Source: an uncultured Campylobacter sp.
GTDB lineage: Bacteria > Campylobacterota > Campylobacteria > Campylobacterales > Campylobacteraceae
DNA length: 8,548 bases
Assembly (NCBI RefSeq): GCF_938045225.1
Contig: NZ_CALINL010000145.1
Location: 1 to 8,548, forward strand
Direction of reading: 5' to 3'
How positions within the stretch are numbered: position 1 is the first letter of the stretch; every line of letters starts with the position of its first letter. Shown here one piece after another: positions 1 through 5,908 of the stretch. A program made the position numbers and the translations under genes. A model generated the notes under the pieces. That model saw only the letters and a program-made list of their open reading frames with translations, was not told the DNA's origin and made no database searches.

Positions 1-46
1 TATAAATTTGGAGCTATAGAAAAAGGCTATCTATAACTTAACTACA

Positions 47-88
47 TTCAAGGAAGCAGTAAGTTGCGATGAGAGCTGTGTTCTTGAA
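47..88 (+). other. Long imperfect stem-loop in the non-coding left edge
   Basis: Bases 47-59 pair with 76-88 over 13 positions, with two G-U pairs and one mismatch, around a 16-base loop (60-75). The outer part is TTCAAG against CTTGAA. It has no T-run, so it does not look like a terminator. It resembles a processing stem or part of a structured RNA. The pairing is read directly from the sequence; the role is unknown. Confidence 0.5.
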
Positions 89-199
89 AATAACAAACGT
101 AGCGAAGTAAAAATAAGTACGTAGCCTATGGATATAGAAGTATCAAAAGCATCTAATTTGACTAAATTTTGAAAATAACGCTATTGAACTAAAAGAAAA

Positions 200-218
200 G
201 AGGTTTTAATTCAACCTC
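200..218 (+). other. Small inverted repeat GAGGTT / AACCTC
   Basis: A 6-bp perfect stem (200-205 with 213-218) closes a 7-base loop. No U-tract follows, so a terminator role is not supported. It lies in the same gene-free stretch as the 47-88 stem and a weaker AAGAAA/TTTCTT stem at 258-274, and may belong to the same transcript. Confidence 0.35.
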
Positions 219-467
219 ACTCGTACTAAGCGTAGATTATCTAAATTTAAAAGGAAGAAGAAAGAGAATTTCTTAAGTTTAATTGAGCTAAAATAAATAT
301 TTACCGGTGATCGGTTTACTCTATTGCGTCTTTTGTATCGTTACTTTTAAGACTATCTCTAAAAATATAGGAATTACTAATTTTTTCATAGAAAGATTCA
401 TAAAGCGCTTGCTTAAAAGTATAAATTTATGCTGCGATTATAACAAAATTTGGTTTTAGCTCGCTTT

Positions 468-476
468 TGATATAAT
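468..476 (+). promoter_or_regulatory. Extended -10 promoter of the DKNYY operon
   Basis: TATAAT at 471-476 is a perfect sigma-70 -10 box, preceded by TG at 468-469 (extended -10). The -35 region is poor: TTTGGT at 449-454 is the best candidate, 16 bases upstream. This is usual for Campylobacter housekeeping promoters. Transcription would start near 482-484, giving a leader of about 20 bases before the ATG at 504. Confidence 0.75.
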
Positions 477-503
477 CGCGAGAAATTTTAAAAATGAGAG
501 AAA

Positions 504-722
504 ATGGTATTAAATGACCTGATGGACGTTAGTAAAAAAATTGGCGCAGATGAAATTTTAAACGGTATAAATTTTAGCATAAATGAAAAGAGCGGCGTTT
601 TGCTAGCAAGCGACTCTAAAATTTATCAAGAAGTAGGCCTTACCGCGCTTTATAACGAGCTAGAAGAGCTTGAAAACGACTATTTTGAAGTACTTGAGAT
701 CGCCGAGGAGCTAAAATGTTAA
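504..722 (+). CDS. Small acidic hypothetical protein (72 aa), first gene of the DKNYY operon
   Basis: I do not recognise a family. The 72-residue product is very acidic (about 16 Asp/Glu against 5 Lys and no Arg). It has no signal peptide or membrane segment, so it should be cytoplasmic. The C-terminal third (about residues 50-71) is rich in Glu and Leu and reads as an amphipathic helix that could form a coiled coil; the last residue is Cys. The ATG at 504 follows a short GAGAG at 496-500 with only 3 bases of spacing. The next in-frame ATG, at 522, has no better site. The stop overlaps the next start by 7 bases, and the ribosome site of the next gene (GAGGAG, 705-710) lies inside this one, so the two are probably translated together. 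Strict coupling to the DKNYY genes suggests a joint role, but this is inference. Confidence 0.75.
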   Translation: MVLNDLMDVSKKIGADEILNGINFSINEKSGVLLASDSKIYQEVGLTALYNELEELENDYFEVLEIAEELKC

Positions 723-2230
723 AAAAACATCCGCTAATTTCCGTAATGATCGCCATTGTTGTAATGTTTTTTGCTATCTATTTTTTTATCTTTGGGTTAG
801 CTACTATTTTAGATGACGACATTGGCGATAGTAAAGAGTTAAATAATAGCTATTTTTACGTCAAAGATGACAAGGTCTATGCTATGGTGCCAAGTGGGGG
901 TAAATTTGAGCTAATAGGCGTGAGGGCCAGCAAATTTAGATACATTGACACTGGCAAATACGACAACAGAAACGTTGGTGCTAGCGATGAGGCGGTATAT
1001 TGTGGCAACCTCGTAATGAGCGGGCTTGATCCAAATGGCGTTAGGGCACTTGGTAATGGCTATTTTGGCGATGGCAAGATCACATATTTTTGCGATAGCG
1101 AAAGCGAGACAAACCTTGAAATATCCGCACTTAAAGAGTTTTGGGACATCTTCTCACATAAAATGTTTAACACCCCTAAAGCGCAAACTCATATCTATAA
1201 ATTTAGACAGGTTGATAACGCTAATTTAGCTGCGATCTTGGGCTTTGGCTATGCAAGCGACGGAGTAAAGGTCTATCATGAGGGCAAAGAGCTAGAGGGC
1301 GCAAATGCCAGCAAAATGCGATACATCGAGCAGGCATCTGGCAGAAAGAGCATGCATTTTACGACTGACGGAGAAAATGTCTATTATGACAGCACAAAAC
1401 TAGGGATAAAATTTAGCCCACAAATGCGTGATATCGGCGAGATATGGCGCATTCACTATCTTTATGAGCCAAATTCTGGCATGGTCTATGCAAACGATCA
1501 CGAATTTGACCCAAAATTTGCCCCATACGAGCCACTTTTTAACCTAAAAGATGAGCACTCCTATCATGCGCTCTTTCGTGGCAAAGGCGGTATCTATCAC
1601 TGGGAGCGAAAGTGGCAGTGGTATAACAGCATAGATGAGGGCGAGTTTGTAAGAGACGGCGATGATCCATTTAAAGGCGAGATAACGCCGCTATATGGCG
1701 ACGTGGTGATAAGTGATGGCAAGACATATTTTCTAAAAACCTATGAAATTTGGCACAACACAAAAAATGATCACAGCCTAAGCTCACGCCACACGTCTAT
1801 CGTTAGGCTTGATACAAAAGAGCAGTGGCGAAAGATAGGCCTTGTTAGAAACGATGGTTACGGAGCGGTTTATGCAAACGGCGATAAGACATATTATTTT
1901 GATAACGTCGGCTACGGCTGGCGTTTTAACAGCAGCGTTTATGATATAAACGACCTTGGCGTGGTTGAAATTCTCACTCGTCCTTATGGTCCAAATGTTA
2001 AGAATTTAAAACTTGATGAGATAGTAAAAATGGTAGATCAAGGCGCTATGACGCCAGCTGAGGGTGAGGTGGTGATCGATGCGATAAGCGACTTTGATGA
2101 TTACTCGCAAAAATATGCCTACTGGATATTTCTTGCCATAGCATTTGTAGCCTCGGTAGTTGGCGCTATTTTTAAAAATAAAAAGCAAAACAGCGAGCTT
2201 AAAAAAAGGGTAGATGATTATAGATTATGA
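716..2230 (+). CDS. DKNYY-repeat membrane-anchored protein, copy 1 (504 aa)
   Basis: The repeat pattern resembles the DKNYY family, whose function is not known. Units such as DGKITYF, DGENVYY, DGKTYFL and GDKTYYF recur about eight or nine times between residues 44 and 396, as expected for a repeated beta fold. A hydrophobic helix follows a basic N-terminus (about 8-30), and a second helix at about 467-486 is followed by Lys-rich sequence (KNKKQ). Both ends are therefore predicted in the cytoplasm, with about 435 residues in the periplasm. Its only two cysteines, Cys96 and Cys126, are conserved in the next gene. GAGGAG (705-710) lies 5 bases before the ATG. The last four bases overlap the next start (ATGA). 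Residues 103-126 and 376-396 match copy 2 closely, so the two are tandem paralogues. The family call comes from motif reading alone. Confidence 0.8.
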   Translation: MLKKHPLISVMIAIVVMFFAIYFFIFGLATILDDDIGDSKELNNSYFYVKDDKVYAMVPSGGKFELIGVRASKFRYIDTGKYDNRNVGASDEAVYCGNLVMSGLDPNGVRALGNGYFGDGKITYFCDSESETNLEISALKEFWDIFSHKMFNTPKAQTHIYKFRQVDNANLAAILGFGYASDGVKVYHEGKELEGANASKMRYIEQASGRKSMHFTTDGENVYYDSTKLGIKFSPQMRDIGEIWRIHYLYEPNSGMVYANDHEFDPKFAPYEPLFNLKDEHSYHALFRGKGGIYHWERKWQWYNSIDEGEFVRDGDDPFKGEITPLYGDVVISDGKTYFLKTYEIWHNTKNDHSLSSRHTSIVRLDTKEQWRKIGLVRNDGYGAVYANGDKTYYFDNVGYGWRFNSSVYDINDLGVVEILTRPYGPNVKNLKLDEIVKMVDQGAMTPAEGEVVIDAISDFDDYSQKYAYWIFLAIAFVASVVGAIFKNKKQNSELKKRVDDYRL

Positions 2231-3672
2231 GAAAAGTTGCTATTAGATTTATTTATTTTTTAGTCATCTTGACGCTATTTTTCGTTTTGGCGATGCTTTA
2301 TCTATGGCATGAGGGCGAGTATCAAAGAGGCTTTGCAAACATAGATAGTAGCGAGTTTTACCGCTCGCCAGAGGGTAAAATTTACGTTCAAATTTCAGGC
2401 AGCGGCAAGTATGAGCTAAAAGGCATTGATGAGGCTAGTTTTAGGGTCTTAAAGCTAGAACATGCATATGACTACTCAAACGTGGCGGCTGATAAAAATA
2501 GTGTCTATTGCGCTAGAGAAATTTTGCCTGGTCTTGATCCAAAAAGTGCCAAAGTGCTTGGCAATGGCTATCTAAGTGATGGCAAGATAAGCTATTATTG
2601 CGCCACTAGAAGCGAGAAAGAGGCGGGATTTAGCGAATTTGGCGCCATTATGAAAAACCTTGTTCACGTTTTTATAAAAAGCTACGATGATAGCCCTTAT
2701 TTTTACAGGACAAAAAGGGTTGAAAGCACAAATTTAGAGCCTATATTTGACGCTGGTTTTGCAAGAGACGGAGCTACGCTTTACTATAAGGGCGAAAAGC
2801 TTGACGCAGATGCTAGCGAGCTAAGATACATCACGACAGAAAGCGGCGCTGCTAGCGGGTATTACACAGATGGTAAAAGCTTGTTTATGGGCTTTTATAG
2901 GCTTGATGCAAGATATTCAGATGAGACGCGCCGGATATGCTACGATGCTAAGCATGATATAGAATATCTTTTTGAGCCAAAAAGCGGGGCAGTGTTTGCA
3001 AATGAGCGTAAATTTAGCGCTCAAAATATGCCTTATAGCGCCATTTATAGCGTGGATAACGTGCATTCGTTTTGGCCTCTTTTTGCCAGCAAAGATGGAT
3101 TTTACTTTTGGGATAGCACAAAAAACGAGCAAGCTAAAATTTCAGACTACCAGCTAAAAGGCGAGCTAAAAAGGCTCTATGCTGACGTTTTTGTAGATGA
3201 GAGCTCAGCGTATTTCTTGCAGCAAGGCGAAGAGTGGCGGCGCTCAAAGCACGGCAGGCACTTAGTGGCACAAACTGTCTCTTTATATAAATTTGCCCCA
3301 AGCTCATCTTGGCGCGAAGTAGGGCTGGTAAGAGATGGCGAATACGGCGCAGTTTATGCAAATGGCGATAAGGTCTATTTTTTTAGCAAAATAAAGCCAT
3401 TTTACGGCATAAAGCATAGCGTTTATGAGGTGGCGGATCCTAGTGCCATAGAAATTTTAACAAGAGCGTCTAAAGAGCTTAGCGCAAAAGATATCAGCGA
3501 GATGATAAAGCGTGGCGAGCTAGTGGAGGCAAGCGGCGAAGAGGTCGCAAGGTCGAGGATAGAGTATGACTCGCCAAAGATCATTTTGTATATCACATTT
3601 GGCATCGCTTTTGTCGTCATAGTGCTAATAACTCTTGCAAAACCAAAGAGAGATAAAAGCGACTTGAGATAA
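2227..3672 (+). CDS. DKNYY-repeat membrane-anchored protein, copy 2 (481 aa)
   Basis: This is a paralogue of the preceding gene, collinear along its length. Shared blocks include LGNGY.(S/G)DGKI, SGLDP/PGLDP, YGAVYANGDK and the EILTR near residues 408-412. It has the same architecture: an N-terminal helix (about 7-26), a periplasmic domain of DKNYY-like repeats (DKNSVYC, DGKISYYC, DGATLYY, DGKSLFM, GDKVYFF), and a C-terminal helix (about 450-470) followed by a basic tail (AKPKRDK). Cys95 and Cys125 keep the 30-residue spacing of copy 1; a third cysteine is at 238. The ATG overlaps the previous TGA, and the nearest purine-rich site (AAAGGG, 2205-2210) is 16 bases away, too far for normal initiation. 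Translation is therefore probably coupled to copy 1. No strong terminator follows. Function is unknown; a sensor, surface-maintenance or immunity role is possible but unsupported. Confidence 0.8.
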   Translation: MRKVAIRFIYFLVILTLFFVLAMLYLWHEGEYQRGFANIDSSEFYRSPEGKIYVQISGSGKYELKGIDEASFRVLKLEHAYDYSNVAADKNSVYCAREILPGLDPKSAKVLGNGYLSDGKISYYCATRSEKEAGFSEFGAIMKNLVHVFIKSYDDSPYFYRTKRVESTNLEPIFDAGFARDGATLYYKGEKLDADASELRYITTESGAASGYYTDGKSLFMGFYRLDARYSDETRRICYDAKHDIEYLFEPKSGAVFANERKFSAQNMPYSAIYSVDNVHSFWPLFASKDGFYFWDSTKNEQAKISDYQLKGELKRLYADVFVDESSAYFLQQGEEWRRSKHGRHLVAQTVSLYKFAPSSSWREVGLVRDGEYGAVYANGDKVYFFSKIKPFYGIKHSVYEVADPSAIEILTRASKELSAKDISEMIKRGELVEASGEEVARSRIEYDSPKIILYITFGIAFVVIVLITLAKPKRDKSDLR

Positions 3673-3735
3673 ATTTCAAAGTAGCTATTTTTGGTGGCTA
3701 AAGCTTAAAATTTCATAAAAATTTAAAGATAAAAT

Positions 3736-3764
3736 TTGACATATTTACTTTTTTTCGTTATTTT
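3736..3764 (+). promoter_or_regulatory. Consensus-like promoter of the BCCT transporter gene
   Basis: TTGACA (3736-3741), a perfect -35 box, lies 17 bases before TATTTT (3759-3764), a 4/6 -10 box. Transcription would begin near 3771, about 28 bases before the ATG at 3799. A good -35 box is unusual beside the other promoters here. It implies that the transporter is expressed separately from the DKNYY operon. No operator repeat is obvious. Confidence 0.6.
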
Positions 3765-3773
3765 AAAAGGAAG

Positions 3774-3806
3774 ATGAAATTTACAAAAAAGGAGAAAAAT
3801 GTTTAA
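3774..3806 (+). other. Possible 10-codon leader ORF overlapping the BCCT start
   Basis: An ATG at 3774 opens a 10-codon frame (MKFTKKEKNV) whose stop (3804-3806) falls just inside the transporter gene, in another frame. AAAAGGA lies just upstream at 3766-3772. If transcription starts near 3771, as the promoter suggests, that site would be largely absent from the transcript and the mini-ORF would be nearly leaderless. It may be chance in lysine-rich AT sequence. Confidence 0.2.
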
Positions 3807-5739
3807 ATTTCAAAGGTCAAAATTTAACAATTCGGTATTTATCCCATCGCTTGTTATCATAGCTTTAATAACAGCATTTGCAGCGATATTTCCAAATTTC
3901 TCAAATGAGTTTTTTAAAGGTATGCAAAACTACATTGCGGCCAAATTTGGCTGGTTTTACATCCTGGTTGTCGCCGTCATACTGCTAAGTGTCATCATAC
4001 TTGGCTTTAGTAAGCTTGGCGAGATCAAGCTTGGAGCTGATCACGTAAAGCCAGAGCACAAAAATATCTCGTGGTTTTCTATGCTTTTTGCCGCTGGTAT
4101 GGGCATAGGTCTAGTATTTTTTGGTGTGGCCGAGCCACTCATGCACTATCTAAACCCACCAGTTGGCGACGCGCAAACTATCGCAGCGCAAAAGCTTGCG
4201 TTGAATATCACATTTTTTCACTGGGGCATGGGCGCATGGTCGGTCTATGCTATCGTAGCGCTAATCCTCGCCTTTTTCTCGTATAGGCACGGCTTGCCAC
4301 TCACGCTTAGATCGGCATTTTATCCGATCATCGGAGATAAAATTTATGGCAAGATAGGTAGTGCCATCGATACATTTGCCGTCGTGGCGACCCTTTTTGG
4401 CGTGGCGACATCGCTAGGATACGGTGTACTTCAGGTAAATGCGGGCCTTACGCACGTTTTTGGCCTGCCGACTATGCATATCACGCTTCTTATCGTGCTT
4501 TGTTTTGCAGCTACCATCTCAGCGGCAAGCGGCGTGGATAAGGGCATCAAAATCTTATCAAACGCAAATATCGCGCTAGCTATATGTTTTATGTTTTTGA
4601 TACTATTTTTAGGCGATACGACGCAGCTTTTAAAGTCGTTTGTACAAAACAGCGGCGACTACGTCTCTACGCTCATCTCAAACACCTTTAACCTCTACGC
4701 CTACGAGAGGCAAAACGAGAGCTGGCTTGGCGGCTGGACGCTGCTATACTGGGCTTGGTGGCTATCTTGGTCGCCGTTTGTGGGGCTATTTATCGCTAAA
4801 ATTTCAAAAGGCAGGACGATAAGAGAATTTGTCATAGGCGTGCTTCTCGTGCCAACTGGCTTTACATTTGCCTGGATGAGTTTCTTTGGTAACTCAGCGA
4901 TCGCTTTGGTGCAAAGTGGCTTTAGCGAGCTAGCGACCACGGTAAATTCTGACTCAGCCTCAGCGCTATTTATGTTTTTGGAGAAATTTAGCTTCTCAGG
5001 CGTGCTAAGCGTGATTGCAGTCTTTATGATCGTCATATTTTTCGTAACTTCTGCCGACTCTGCGGCGATCGTTATGAACATGCTTTGCTCAAACGGCAAG
5101 GACGATACGCCAGTTTGGCAAAAGGTCTTTTGGAGCGTTACAGTGGGCGTCGTAGCGGCATTTTTGATGCTAGCTGGCGGTCTTGGCTCACTTCAGGCAC
5201 TTACGATCACGACCGCGCTGCCATTTTCCATAGTGCTACTTGGCGCCATTTATGGGCTATTTAAGGCGTTACGTGTGGATCTAACCAAAAAAGAGACAAA
5301 TAACTTTAGCAACATGCCTATTAGTGATCTTTCAAAGCCGTGGCAAGAGCGTCTAAGTGCGATCATCACGCTGCCAGGCAAGAAAGATGGCAAGAAATTT
5401 TTAAACGAAGTCGTGCTAAAAGCTTTTAACGAGCTAAAAGAGGAATTTGCCAAAAACGGCCTTGAAGCAAAGGTCACAAATGGTGAAAATTTTGTAAATT
5501 TAAATGTCGGACTTGGCGACGAGATGGACTTTAGATATGGCGTCTATCTCACCAAGAGCCAGAGCCCAGACTATACGAGGGAGCTTGAGGGCGACGATCT
5601 TTACTACAGGGCCGAGGTCTATCTAAAAGAGGGCGGTCAGGACTACGATGTGCTTGGCTGGAGCGAAGCTACGCTGATAAATGACGTCATCGAGCAATAC
5701 CGCAAACATATGCAGTTCTTGCATGTCGTTAGAAAATAA
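3799..5739 (+). CDS. betT: BCCT-family transporter, probably choline/glycine betaine (BetT-like)
   Basis: An inner-membrane secondary transporter of the betaine/choline/carnitine family that takes up quaternary-ammonium osmolytes. Twelve hydrophobic segments span about residues 13-490. Diagnostic motifs are GMGIG (100-104), the Trp-rich block at 313-324 (W313, W318, W320, W321, W324; binds the trimethylammonium group in this family), the following ISKGRTIREF (335-344), and FFVTSADS (414-421), where T417/S418 match the BetP Na2 ligands. The family includes Na+- and H+-coupled members, so the ion cannot be assigned. Residues about 490-646 form a long cytoplasmic C-terminal domain ending in YDVLGWSEATL and HMQFLH, typical of E. 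coli-type BetT (677 aa), where the tail takes part in osmotic control. AAGGAG (3789-3794) lies 4 bases before the ATG. No betAB genes are nearby, so the substrate may be kept as an osmolyte rather than oxidised. Choline versus betaine is undecided. Confidence 0.92.
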   Translation: MFKFQRSKFNNSVFIPSLVIIALITAFAAIFPNFSNEFFKGMQNYIAAKFGWFYILVVAVILLSVIILGFSKLGEIKLGADHVKPEHKNISWFSMLFAAGMGIGLVFFGVAEPLMHYLNPPVGDAQTIAAQKLALNITFFHWGMGAWSVYAIVALILAFFSYRHGLPLTLRSAFYPIIGDKIYGKIGSAIDTFAVVATLFGVATSLGYGVLQVNAGLTHVFGLPTMHITLLIVLCFAATISAASGVDKGIKILSNANIALAICFMFLILFLGDTTQLLKSFVQNSGDYVSTLISNTFNLYAYERQNESWLGGWTLLYWAWWLSWSPFVGLFIAKISKGRTIREFVIGVLLVPTGFTFAWMSFFGNSAIALVQSGFSELATTVNSDSASALFMFLEKFSFSGVLSVIAVFMIVIFFVTSADSAAIVMNMLCSNGKDDTPVWQKVFWSVTVGVVAAFLMLAGGLGSLQALTITTALPFSIVLLGAIYGLFKALRVDLTKKETNNFSNMPISDLSKPWQERLSAIITLPGKKDGKKFLNEVVLKAFNELKEEFAKNGLEAKVTNGENFVNLNVGLGDEMDFRYGVYLTKSQSPDYTRELEGDDLYYRAEVYLKEGGQDYDVLGWSEATLINDVIEQYRKHMQFLHVVRK

Positions 5740-5745
5740 AAAATT

Positions 5746-5774
5746 GGCGTAAATTTGCATAAATTTACGCCTTT
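5746..5774 (+). terminator. Stem-loop terminator after the BCCT gene
   Basis: GGCGTAAATTT (5746-5756) pairs perfectly with AAATTTACGCC (5761-5771) around a 4-base GCAT loop, 6 bases after the transporter stop. Only three T follow before AAATTT, so the U-tract is short. An A-run on the left side (5738-5743) could let it act in both directions. It separates the transporter from the next transcription unit. Confidence 0.7.
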
Positions 5775-5784
5775 AAATTTATGC
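5757..5784 (+). repeat. Second perfect inverted repeat, overlapping the terminator stem
   Basis: GCATAAATTTA (5757-5767) pairs perfectly with TAAATTTATGC (5774-5784) around a 6-base loop. Its left arm uses the loop and most of the right arm of the 5746-5771 stem, so an RNA can form only one of the two. A T-run occurs at 5793-5797. The arms contain the AAATTTA word common in this DNA, so chance is possible. Confidence 0.45.
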
Positions 5785-5877
5785 CAAGCAGCCTTTTTCT
5801 AATAATATTTACCGATTTTAATCCAGATTTGTTTTAAATTTCAAAGATGCTTCTAAAAACTTTAAATAAAATTTTTA

Positions 5878-5883
5878 TATAAT
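5878..5883 (+). promoter_or_regulatory. -10 promoter box of the NSS transporter operon
   Basis: A perfect TATAAT at 5878-5883 sits in T-rich sequence, with no clear -35 box about 17 bases upstream. Transcription would start near 5890, leaving a leader of about 19 bases. The leader contains AAAGG (5897-5901), 7 bases before the ATG at 5909. Confidence 0.7.
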
Positions 5884-5908
5884 CTCTCTTTTTCACAAAG
5901 GTATACAG

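Larger units (their letters stand above)
1..470. other. AT-rich non-coding stretch with several stem-loops
   Basis: I see no gene here. Stops are dense in all six frames, and the longest start-to-stop runs I noticed are 13 to 14 codons (69-110 and 128-172), neither with a convincing ribosome binding site. There is no TTCGA-type T-loop or CCA end to suggest a tRNA, and no recognisable 5S, 16S or 23S segment. Visible structure includes stem-loops at 47-88, 200-218 and 258-274, a short ACCG/CGGT stem at 303-315, and the 11-mer TTGAAAATAAC repeated at 84-94 and 169-179. The density of stems would suit an rRNA-operon spacer or an untranslated RNA, but that is only a guess. Confidence 0.55.

Noticed and set aside
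181..330. Possible remnant of a 23S rRNA 3' end (GTACTAA...TTATCT wording) or a tRNA
   Set aside because: Only a few short words match what I remember of rRNA ends; the flanking conserved helices are absent and there is no tRNA T-loop.
494..517. Seven-codon ATG frame just before the 72-aa gene
   Set aside because: It has no ribosome site and lies within a leader of about 20 bases; it is most likely chance.
716..3672. DKNYY pair as a phage-defence or toxin-immunity system
   Set aside because: No toxin, nuclease, integrase or secretion gene is present, so the idea has no direct support in this window.
3704..3728. Stem after the second DKNYY gene (CTTAAAATTT against AAATTTAAAG)
   Set aside because: It is almost all A-T, has one mismatch and no following U-tract, so I do not call it a terminator.
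4701..5099. 132-codon frame on the - strand inside the BCCT gene
   Set aside because: It lies wholly within the strongly supported transporter frame, resembles no known family and has no promoter of its own.
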